A stretch of 64,000 bases of DNA from Limnanthes douglasii subsp. nivea (lineage: Eukaryota > Streptophyta > Magnoliopsida > Brassicales > Limnanthaceae). The stretch is from the NCBI GenBank assembly GCA_036936605.1, contig JAUPFV010000001.1, forward strand, positions 117,870,771 to 117,934,770, read 5' to 3'. Below the pieces are notes generated by a model. That model saw nothing but the letters and a program-made list of their open reading frames with translations, did not search any database and was not told where the DNA came from. The position numbers and the translations under genes were made by a program. Within the stretch, counting starts at the first letter, position 1. Each line of letters starts with the position of its first letter. Shown here one piece after another: positions 55,023 through 64,000 of this stretch.

Positions 55023-55618
55023 AAATGAAACCATATTTTCAATTGTATAGTATAATTATTAGAACTTTCTCTCCCTTAAAAAATATATTGCAAAATCATA
55101 ATATTTCGGGAAAATTTAAAAAATAAAATTGAAATTAAAAATTAACAAATTATTTTTTGTGGAACTGGTACCATTTAATTATAGAGATATGTGCCTGCGG
55201 AGAATAAATTTATAGATCTTACTAACTTTTTAATCGAATGATTACATGAAAAAAAAATTGCATCAAGAGAGTATAATATGATTTAAGCCTACTCTAACCC
55301 CTATTTAGGGAGTTGTGTTGTCAAATGTTTATAGGGAAAGGTTGGTTGTATGCGTGACCTCGCTTTATGAGCTACTTGGTAAAGTGGCCAAGTGGTGGAT
55401 TCGTTTGGCGAAATGTTCACAACCCCTCCTTTATTCAAATGGTCAAGTGACTATCGTCCACAATTTTTATTTAATAGGTACCGAACTAGTGGGTCATATA
55501 AGGGTATTACACACTCGTCTGATCTTTTCTTAGAAAATACGAAGCTTTCTCGCGAAGCAGAGGATCTACATGCTTGTGTGCCTTCCCTTTTATACTGTTT
55601 GGTCTATAATTTTTCTTA
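55023..55618. other. Unit-B-only segment of about 595 bp
   Basis: Absent from unit A, where GTGGTAGGAAAACTATAAAT is continuous (about 25612-25631). In B the break lies between GGAAAA and CTATAAAT. No TIR, LTR or poly-A tail is obvious. Two overlapping short frames (55315-55533, 55392-55619) are unrecognised. Either an insertion in B or a deletion in A. Confidence 0.6.
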
Positions 55619-55873
55619 AAACTATAAATATTTTGCTCAATCTATAAATCGTCATGTATTTACACAAAATAAATAAGATTTAAGTTTTAGAGTTTTATTT
55701 AGATATATCATGAGATATCCGTAAATGTAGTCGTTATTTGACTAACGATTTTTTTTATCACCGTCAAATAAAAAAAACACAATTTCATCGTTATCGTTAA
55801 ATTGATGAAATTTTATATTTTTCCACCAGTTTTTATCATGTATGCGAAAACAATATTTTACAAAGCAAATAAT

Positions 55874-56522
55874 TTTTAGACAAATTAAAAAAAATTGACG
55901 AAGCGTTTAATTCGAGAAGACCAGTGAAGAAATTTAGTGAGTCACAAATGACTCATTAAGGAGAGTTACTTTCATTAACGAGAGTTAAAGACGTTTTGAA
56001 TTTCAAAAGTCCATTGAAATAATTTAATTAGTCATAAATAACTCATTAATTACTGTAATCGTTTCTTCTTCTCCTTTGTATCAAACTCTATATAGCGAAC
56101 AACTAAGCTTGTGAATGTATCGAAAAGAAAAAGAAAAAGAGTCACAAAGTCATTTCTAATAAAATCGATTTGCAGCAGATCTGGAGACGTAGGCATAGTT
56201 TGCCGAACTCCATTTACAATTTGTGTGTTTGATCTTATTTCTAGATTATATTGTGGTTGATCTTACTATTGGTTTATTGTGCCGGACACATAGGCACAAT
56301 GTTTGATCTTACTATTTCTTTATTGTGCGAGAGACATATGCACAGTGTTTGATCTTACTTCGAGTTATTATGTTTCCAACAACATATTGTTATTATTTTG
56401 TATTTACTAAATCTGATAACAAGATATTTTGTGTTTGATCCCTTGCAACACAGTAGCAGATTGTCGATTCAGTTATTGGTGTTGTTCATAATAAGATGGT
56501 CTTTTGCGTAAGACCCCTTAGA
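55874..56522 (+). repeat. Copia 5' LTR, unit B
   Basis: Begins TTTTAGACAAATT (first bases changed from TGTTAG). The TATA box is shortened to CTCTATATAGCG. Matches the A 5' LTR more closely than its own 3' LTR. Confidence 0.9.
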
Positions 56523-56524
56523 AC

Positions 56525-56536
56525 TGGTATCAGAGC
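56525..56536 (+). other. Copia primer-binding site, unit B
   Basis: TGGTATCAGAGC right behind the 5' LTR. Confidence 0.95.
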
Positions 56537-56584
56537 ATCAGGATTGGTAGCGATCCAAAGGAGGTCAGATTTTAGTGGGAGCAA

Positions 56585-57375
56585 TAGATGCAGATGAAGG
56601 AAATGTGAGACTCAAAAAGTTTGATGGTGTAGACTTTTGTTGTGGAAGATGCAAATCAAATATTATCTGTACCAGAAAAAACTTTATCAACCCCTCTCAG
56701 AAAAGAAGCCAGGGAGTATGAAAGATGAATAATGGACCCTTCTTAAAAGACAAACCCTTGGAGTTATCCGATTGACGTTATCCCGCAATTTTGCTTTCAA
56801 CACGTAAAGGAAACAACCACGACGAGTCTTATGAAGGTTCTCTCGAGTATGTATGAGAAGCCATTAACGTTCAACAAAGTTCACTTGATGAGGCATTTAT
56901 TCAATTTGCGAATGACGGAAGACGCATCTGTATCTCAACACCTCAATGAACTTAATACAATCATAACTCAATTGAGTTCGGTTGAAATTGATTTTGATGA
57001 AGAAATACGAGTATTAATATTATAGTCTTCTCTACGAGATAGTTGGAATGTTACTATCACGGCGGTGAGTAGCTCGTTAGAAAGAAATAAGTTGAAATTT
57101 GATGATGTTCGTGACCTAGTTCTTAGTGAAAAGATTCGAAAAAGAGAATCAGGTGAGTCATCAATTTCCTCAGTCTTAAATACATAGTCAAGAAGAAGAA
57201 ATTCAACCAGAGGGTATGGACGCGGTAAATCGAACTATCAAGGTAGATCAAGAGACGGGAAGTCCAAGTCCAAGAATCCTAAAAAATTGCAAGGGTCAAG
57301 AAATATCGAGTGTTGGAACTGTGGGAAGACTGGATACTATAAAAGTCAGTGCAAGAGAGAACCAAAAGACTAGGA
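56585..57375 (+). pseudogene. Copia gag, unit B
   Basis: Same blocks as in unit A, including the knuckle CWNCGKTGYYKSQC (His to Tyr in both copies, so the change is older than the duplication). Frame breaks and stops differ partly between the copies. Confidence 0.85.
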
Positions 57376-57439
57376 GAAGAATACAAAGGCAAATATCACT
57401 TCAGAAAGAAATAATGCGTTAATATGTTCCTTAGAAAAC

Positions 57440-58790
57440 AAGGTAGAGTCTTGGATTTTAGACTCTGGAGCATCATTCCACACTACTTCGAAGAAAGAAT
57501 TCATTGAGAGGTTTGTCCCTAGTAAACTTGGAAATGTATATCTTGGTAAAGATCAACCTTGTGATATTATTGATAAAGGTACTGTGAAAATTAAGTTGAA
57601 TGGGTTTATATGGGAAATGAAAGATGTCAAGCATGTACCCGATCTGATAAAGAACTTAATCTTAGTAGGGCAGTTGGCTAGCAAAGGCTACACTACGATC
57701 TTCCATGGTGACAACTGGAAGATATTAAAGGGAGCAATGACGGTTGCTCGCGGAAAGAAAAGCGATACTCTTTATAAGACAATAGAGATGAGATGTTCAA
57801 TTGCAATAGCAACATGAAACAAAATTCCAAATGTTTGGTACTAGAGGCTTGGCAATATGAGTGAGAAAGGTATGAAAAATGATGTACTCGAAGGGAAAAC
57901 TTCCACGTCTTCAGTCAATCAATATAGACATGTGCGAAGATTGCATATTTTGAAAACAGAAAAGGATCAGTTTTCAGACAAATAGAGGAACCCCAAAGAA
58001 AGAAAGGCTAGAGCTTCTTCACTCTGACATTTGGGGGCCAACAACTGTTTCATCTATAGGAGGGAAATATTACGTCGTGACTTTTATCCATGATCATTCT
58101 CAAAAGGTATAGGTTTATTTTTTAAAGCATAAATATGAAGTATTTGATGTTTTTAGAAGATGAAAATCTATGGTTGAGAATGAGACATTTTTGAAGATTA
58201 AAAAGCTCAACGATAATGGTGGTGAATATAAGGACACCAGATTCAATTTTGTTTGCTATGAGAACGGTATCCTTATGGAGAGAACTGTGCCAGGTATGCC
58301 TCAGCACAATGGTATTGCCAAACGTATGAACATAATATTCACAAAAAGAGCCAGAAGCATTCGTATACAATCCGGTCTACCGAAACAGTTTTGGGAAAAA
58401 GCAGTCAACACATCGGCTTACCTGGTTAATCGAGGCCTAACGGTTCCCTTAGATCATAGAATACCTAAGGAAGTATGGAGTGGTAATGAGGTAAAATTAT
58501 CACATCTAAGAGTTTTTGGTTGTACGACATATGTTCATATTAGTGATCAAGGCAGGAACTAGCTTGATCCAAAATCGAAGAAGTATTTCTTGATCGGTTA
58601 TGATGAAAATGAGTTTGGTTATCGTGTTTGGGATGAGGAAAACAGAAAGATGATCCGAAGTAGAGACGTGATCTTCAATGAAACAATTATGTATAAGGAC
58701 AGGCATAAAACCGGACCAAATGACTCAAAGTCGTACGGGTCAGCATTTGCAGATGTCGAGGGCGTCCAAGATAATCAAGAAACATAGAAG
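57440..58790 (+). pseudogene. Copia protease, integrase and linker, unit B
   Basis: Protease LDSGASFH at about 57457-57480, integrase LLHSDIWGPT, LNDNGGEYKD, QHNGIAKRMN and KAVNTSAYLVNRG, then LSHLRVFGCTTYVHI (58498-58542) and the GYDENEFGYRVWDEENRKMI linker with RDVIFNE. The open stretch 58170-58562 is the best kept integrase part of this family in the window. A stop at 58560 and earlier ones break it. Confidence 0.88.
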
Positions 58791-58922
58791 ATCAGATTAA
58801 ATCCGCAGCAAGGAGAGTCAGTTGGACATACCGATTAGAAGCAATCTGACACTATAGAGCCAACCGAGGTAGCTCCTGTTTTGAGAAGATCTTCCCGAAG
58901 CCCTGTGCCGAACATGTGATAC

Positions 58923-59985
58923 TTGAATTATCTGTTACTGACTGATAGAGGGGAGCCTGAATGTTATGATGAAGCTTGTCATACCGGTGATGCTAGCAAG
59001 TGGGAGCTTGCCATGAAAGACGAGATGAAGTCTTTAATATCAAATGAGGCATGGGAACTAGCTGAGTTACCCATGGGTAATAAGGCACTTCATAACAAAT
59101 GGGTGTACCGGGTGAAAGATGAGCATGGCGTCTCTAATAGATACAAAGCTTGACTAGTTGTCAAAGGATTCTAGCAAAAGAAAGAAATTAATTACATCGA
59201 CTTTTTTCCTCCAGTTGTGAAGCTCAATACTATTAGATCAGCGTTGAGTATTGTTGTTATTAAAGACCTTTATCTTGAACAGTTAGATGTGAATACTGTA
59301 TTTCTTCATGAGGACTTGGATGAGGAGATATATATTTATCAACGAGAAAGTTTCTTACAATAAGGGAAAGAAAACATGCTATGCAAACTAAAGAAAAGTT
59401 TGTATGGTCTAAAACAAGCTCCAAGACAGTGGTACAAGAAATTTGACGGTTTTATGCACAAAATGAGGTTCGAGAAGTGAAATGTGGACCACTGTTGTTA
59501 TTTTAAAAGATGTAAGTCCAGTTATCTCATTTTACTACTCTATGTTGATGATATGTTAGTAACAGATTTAGATATAGATGATATTAGAAGTTTGAAGCAA
59601 CAATTGTCAAAAGAATTTGATATGAAGAACTTGGGTCCGATGAAGAAGATTCTTGGAATGCAAATTACAAGAGATAAGCATAGAAAAGTTTTGCAGTTAT
59701 CTCAGTTAGAGTACATCAATCGTGTTTTGAAGAGATCTAGCATGGGTGATGCCAAGACAGTTAGTACACCAATGGCAGGTCACTTTCATTTATCCAGGGA
59801 TTAATCCCCTCTGACGGAGGACGAAAAAGACTTCATGGCTAAGGTTCATTACGCCTCAGCTATTAGAAGTTTGATATATGCAACGGTCTGTACGAGATCA
59901 GATCAGAGATTAGTAATGCAGTGGGAGTTGGGAGTAGGTTTATGTCAAACCTAGGGAAAATTCATTGGGAAGCTGTGAAATGGAT
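58923..59985 (+). pseudogene. Copia reverse transcriptase, unit B
   Basis: EPECYDEACHTGDASKWELA and MKDEMKSLISNEAWELAELP begin the RT region (missing in unit A). Then [45 protein letters not shown] at about 59540-59557 and KNLGPMKKILGMQI. Stops at 59151, 59478 and 59802 interrupt. Confidence 0.9.
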
Positions 59986-59989
59986 TTTG

Positions 59990-60506
59990 AGGTACCTACT
60001 AGGCACCACATAAAAGTGCTTGTATTTTGGTAATGGTGAGTTAAAGGTACAAGGCTACGTAGATGCAGATTTCGGAGGTGAAGTAGATCATCGAAAAAGC
60101 ACCACCGGTTATATTTATTGTTGGAACTACAATCGTTAGTTGGATGTCAAAGTTACAGAAAATTGTCACTCTATCAACTACGGAGGTTGAGTATGTAGTA
60201 GTGACTGAAGCCAGTAAAGAGATGATATGGCTTCAAGGGTTGTTAACCGAGCTGGGATTCATACAGAAGAAGAACGTTTTGCATAGTCATAGTCAGAGTG
60301 AAATTCAGTTGGCGAAGAAGTCAACATTTAATTCAAGAACCAAGCATATCGGTCTTCGTTATCATTTTATCAGATCTTTATTGGAAGATGGGGTATTGAT
60401 ACTAGAAAATATCCAAGGAAGCAAGAATCCAACGGATATGTTGATAAAGACAGTAACTATTGAAAAACTGAAGTTGTGTTCAACTTCAGTTGGTCTGCAA
60501 GAGTAA
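59990..60506 (+). pseudogene. Copia RNase H, unit B
   Basis: GYVDADFGGEVDHRKSTTGY (catalytic Asp kept), a frameshift near 60115, then STTEVEYVVVTEASKEMIWL and HSHSQSEIQLAKKSTF. The DSQ of the catalytic site has become HSQ. Ends 72 nt before the 3' LTR. Confidence 0.88.
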
Positions 60507-60578
60507 CAAGACCAGAAAGATCTGCTGCATAGATTGAGGAGTGAAGACAGGTTGCAACCAGTCTTCAAGTGGGAGATT

Positions 60579-61220
60579 GTTAGACTAATTAAAAAAGAGT
60601 TGACGAAGCTTTTACTTCGAGAAGACGAGTGAAGAAATTTAGTGTCACAAATGACTCATTAAGGAGAGTTAATTTCATTAAGGAGAGTTGAAGACGTTTT
60701 AAATTTCAAAAGACCATTTAAATAATTTAATTAGTCATAAATGGCTCATTAATTACTGTAATTGTTTCTTCTTCTCCTTTGTATTAAACTCTATCTAAAG
60801 CGACCAACTAGGGTTGCGAATGTATCGAAAATAAAAATAAAAAGAGTCACAAAGTCATTTCTAATAATATCGATCTACAGCAGATCCGGAGACGTAGGCA
60901 CAGTTTGCCGAACTCCATTAACAATTTGTGTATTTGATCTTATTTCTAGTTTATATTGTGTTTGATCTTACTATTGGTTTATTGTGTCAGAGATATATGC
61001 ATAGTGTTTGATCTTACTATTGCTTTATTGTGCCAGAGACATAGATTTTTGATCTTACTTCTAGTTATTGTATTTCTAACAACATATTGTTATTATTTTG
61101 TTTTCACCAAATCTGATTGGAAGATCTTTTGTATTTGATATCTTACAACACTGTAATAGATTGTCGATTCAGTTATTGGTGTTGTTCATAATTAGAGTAT
61201 CTTTTATATAAGACTGCTTA
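60579..61220 (+). repeat. Copia 3' LTR, unit B
   Basis: Starts TGTTAGACTAATT after AAGTGGGAGAT and continues in parallel with the 5' LTR to about 61216. The TATA region reads CTCTATCTAAAG. The diagnostic changes near its start agree with the truncated A 3' LTR. Confidence 0.9.
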
Positions 61221-61478
61221 TAATAATAACTATACATTGTAATACTAAAATGGTTCTTACGGTGAAAATAACACTATTGATGTAACAATTTACTTTTTTT
61301 TCTTTCTAAAACCTGTTTTTTACATAATATTAATTTTTAAAAAATTAGTCCAATACTATCGAGTTAGCATTATAGATTTGAATCGGAGATGAAATAGGTT
61401 TAAAATGAAAATTTTGATTCTAAGCTCATACTTGAGCCTCTGGCTGAGTAGTCATCCATGCGTAGGCTTAAATCGTTG

Positions 61479-61796
61479 CTTCGTCCCTCGACTATCCGGT
61501 TTTGTGTCATTTAGTCTATCGACAAAAAAATCACGGATGAGGGTCCTTCGATTATAAAAATCTTTAATTTTAGTCTCCGCGTGCGTGGTTTTTGCTATAA
61601 TGCTGCCCCGTGTCGGTATAGTTAAATGGTTTTTGTTTCATAGATAGTACTTCGACTTACCGACACGTGGCAGCATTATAGCAAAAACCACGCACGCGGA
61701 GGCTGAAATTATAAATTTTTTATAATTGAAAGACCCTCATCCGTAATTTTTTTTGTCGAAAGACTAAATAACACAAAACGTGATAATCGAGAGAAG
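61479..61796. mobile_element. Foldback / MITE-like inverted-repeat element
   Basis: Left arm 61479-61619 (CTTCGTCCCTCGACTATCCG ... CCCGTGTCGGTA), right arm 61658-61796, about 140 bp each with high complementarity, loop about 38 bp. No coding capacity. Unit A keeps only part of the right arm (30172-30285). Target duplication not established. Such hairpins are a usual source of small RNAs in plants. Confidence 0.85.
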
Positions 61797-61886
61797 ATTT
61801 AAACTCCAGTTGGATTGTAGACATGGTTGTGTAATATATTCTTTTACTTTTACTTATCTGAAGTTTTCTCAGAATGAGTTTTCGCA

Positions 61887-61928
61887 CACGTGACACGTGA
61901 GTATATTTCACTTTTCTCATCCCACGTG
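61887..61928. promoter_or_regulatory. Three CACGTG motifs in 42 bp, unit B
   Basis: G-boxes at 61887-61892, 61894-61899 and 61923-61928, same spacing as in unit A (30383-30424). Confidence 0.4.
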
Positions 61929-62542
61929 CAGAACTTTCTAGGAACCAAAACTTGTAACAGTTAGCTTCCGAGTCTTTGAAATTGTAACCTTCATATACTT
62001 TTTTCTTTTTACTTTATATGATACTTGTGTATAAGTATTTTAGGTCCCTACTCTTCTTATCGTTTTCTTTTTAATTTTATTAAAATAATTTTATATTTAT
62101 GGCAAACTAGCTATAATTTAGACATGAATATGTTGGAATTATATTGATAAAAACAAAAGTCAATAAATAGTTATGTTAATTTAGACATGTATTTATTTAC
62201 GGTTATAATTAGGGTAGACTATATTGATTATGGTTAATTAGCTTTAGCTATAATTTGCGTATTTTTACTGAAACAAAAACACATTATTTGTATCATTTTC
62301 TTTCTGTATGTAGTAGGAATTACCAATGCCTTCGGTCAAATTATTCCTTAAAATTTTATAAATTAGCTAGACTAAGTTTGTTAATTTTACAAACACTTAT
62401 TTCTGTTACAAACTTTCAATTTATATACATTTTTTTACAAATCTAAAAGTTTTTTTTTAAAAATAAAAACTTTATACTTCTTTTTAAAAATTCTCAATCT
62501 TTATAAAATCTTAAAAAAAAATAAAAAGTAAGAATTTTGCAT
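61929..62542. other. AT-rich non-coding region, unit B
   Basis: Counterpart of about 30425-31140. The 63-codon frame 62255-62446 is not supported as a gene. Confidence 0.45.
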
Positions 62543-62727
62543 TTTCATATCTAATCCCGTTTAGGGAAGAGTTTTTACAGTCGCGTTTAGGGAAGAGTTT
62601 TTTCATATCTAATCCCGTTTAGGGAAGAGTTTTTGCATTCCAAATAAAACAATATTTTTATTTAGTTAGAACTAAAATTTCCATTTTCGCATATCTAATC
62701 CCGTTTAGGGAAGAGTTTTTACAGTCG
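62543..62727. repeat. Local repeat of a 35-bp segment, three to four copies, unit B only
   Basis: CATATCTAATCCCGTTTAGG plus GAAGAGTTTTT occurs at 62543-62577, 62600-62634 and 62690-62721, with a partial copy at 62584-62603. Unit A has one related copy (ATATCTAATCCGGTTTAGGA, about 31151-31170). The amplification therefore followed the large duplication. Confidence 0.85.
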
Positions 62728-62729
62728 CG

Positions 62730-64000
62730 CAACGCCGGTGTGGGCATTGCAACAACACTTCCTAAATTTTGGATAGTATTTTAGTATTAGTTTTTACCAC
62801 TGACGTGTAAAGTAGCCCACATTGCTGGTGCTATTTTTCCAAACCACTTTGTACCAGCAGTGCCAAAATTACATTGTACAATTTTTACATTAATTTGGTC
62901 ACATCCGATATAAGAATTTGGTCACATCCGATATAAGTTCTACCTCATCGGTAAGAAATTAGGCACCAACGGTTTATCGTGGTTGGTACCGCCGGTGGTT
63001 GTGTTTTGACATTTTCGGTATGGATGTCCAACACCGCTGGGGAGGGAGGCGTGAAAAAACAAATATGAATGGTGGTTTTTTATTTACTTCTCACATCAAC
63101 GGTGTGGATGTTTTGTGCCAAATGTGGGAATACAAAATGATGGCGTGAAATTGTTATACTGTCGGTACGTTAATTCCACCGCTAGGGTTATGACACCCCA
63201 TCGTCGTTGTACAGTTACCCGCTTTATTATGATTTTCATAATTAAATTTTGGGTATATAGGAGGAGCTCAGTGAATCCGAATTAATTAGAGAGGATTTCG
63301 AGCCTTGCATTGTCGATAATGGTGATTCGTTTACCATAAAATTCAACGATACACAACAACAATTGGTTGATTTGATTACGATTACAGCAAATGATAACAG
63401 GTTTGTAGTTATGTTACGATGTCGCAAGGATGCCAAAATTATATAAAATCCTACACTAATGTTTGTGTGTGATTGATAAGGAAAGTAGACGAAGTTTGTA
63501 GAACCAAAATATCTAAAGATGAAGTTTACCGGAACCAAGAAGTGCCGATACCCTTTGACGCTTAAAATAAATAGGGTAAATGATGATTTAGGGTCCTTAG
63601 AGGTCATATGCGGGGTTCACAACCATGAGACTACAAAATTCAGTGAAGATAATTTAGACTTGGGACGATTGTCTAAAGAAGAGTTGGAATTTGTAATTTA
63701 GTTCTACCAAAATAGGATCCCGTCCTCGAGATATTATTGACAGTGTGAAAAAGTTGAACCCTAACAATTCGTTGTCCTTGCGCACCGTGTACAATGCTCA
63801 AGTAAACAACGGAAGATTGAGAAAAGGGGTAGCTCGTAGTTCCAATATTTGTTAAGTGAACTAAAAATATTAAATTATTAGAAATTATATACATTGTGCG
63901 AAGACGAAAGCAGTAACATAAGTAAAACAAATTTTGCACACATGGTTAGTTTTGAGTTGTTACGTATATTTCTAAATATGTTAACACTTACAAAGTAATA
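62730..64000 (+). mobile_element. Decayed MULE (FAR1/MULE transposase), unit B, runs off the window
   Basis: Counterpart of 31200-32411. The non-coding front contains a 24-bp direct duplication (ATTTGGTCACATCCGATATA at about 62895-62940), then the transposase N-terminal remnant. Confidence 0.65.
63280..63701 (+). pseudogene. FAR1-type domain of decayed MULE transposase, unit B
   Basis: KFTGTKKCRYPLTLK and SLEVICGVHNHETTKF, LGRLSKEELEFVI, then a stop at 63699. Same truncation as the A copy, so the stop is older than the duplication. Confidence 0.75.

Larger units (their letters stand above)
55874..61220 (+). mobile_element. Ty1/copia element (Tork/Tnt1-like) with both LTRs, unit B
   Basis: Counterpart of 25884-30171 but with complete 3' LTR and without the 600-bp deletion. 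5' LTR 55874-56522, PBS 56525-56536, gag, protease, integrase, RT, RNase H, PPT, 3' LTR 60579-about 61220. Possible 5-bp target duplication ATAAT on both sides. Polyprotein broken by many stops and frameshifts. Confidence 0.92.
40460..64000 (+). repeat. Tandem segmental duplication, unit B (continues beyond the window)
   Basis: Second copy of the segment starting at 17319, same orientation. Anchor pairs A/B: 17320/40461, 17961/46861, 22994/52288, 25884/55874, 29982/60579, 32411/64000. B-specific: the MULE at 41100-46851, the 5' end of the copia remnant (46976-47605), an extra 595 bp at 55023-55618, the complete 3' LTR and foldback element (60765-61690). Confidence 0.85.

Overview
The window is an AT-rich, gene-poor, transposon-dense stretch of a flowering-plant nuclear genome, probably a eudicot. 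The evidence is Ty1/copia and Ty3/gypsy retroelements with plant-type primer-binding sites, MULE DNA transposons, a tRNA-derived SINE, and a small intronless C2-domain gene resembling plant BON1-associated proteins. That C2 gene (17105-17629) is the only gene that looks intact. No prokaryotic signals, CRISPR array or rRNA are present.

Layout, left to right. 1-5230: two related minisatellite arrays and AT-rich DNA. 5385-9290: a decayed gypsy element on the minus strand. 11388-12830: a fragment of a response-regulator receiver exon between direct repeats, then a SINE with a 17-bp target duplication. 13270-14720: a minisatellite-bearing element. 14790-16436: a minus-strand copia remnant. 17105-17629: the C2 gene. 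18085-20560: a copia remnant. 20967-22402: another minisatellite-bearing element. 22994-25650: a gypsy remnant. 25884-30171: a copia element with LTRs. 31143-33980: a decayed MULE carrying a probable solo LTR. 33980-40459: a gypsy element with a second RNase H domain (Tat-type). 40461 to the end: the same series again, starting with a 5'-truncated copy of the C2 gene.

The main structural result is a direct tandem duplication. Unit A (about 17319-40459) is repeated as unit B (40460 to beyond 64000). One boundary cuts the C2 coding region and the other cuts the gypsy element before its 3' LTR. Unit B was later hit by a 5.75-kb MULE (41100-46851) with imperfect terminal inverted repeats and a 9-bp target duplication; its exact empty site survives in unit A at 17952-17960. 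The MULE carries a multi-exon gene on the minus strand (FAR1-type zinc-binding domain, DDE transposase, SWIM finger, basic region, OTU-like cysteine-protease domain), now frameshifted. The two units also carry private deletions, insertions and array-length changes, so they can be used to order events.

All identities are judged by eye. Domain calls rest on recognised motifs, and most element boundaries are approximate except where target duplications or PBS/LTR junctions fix them.
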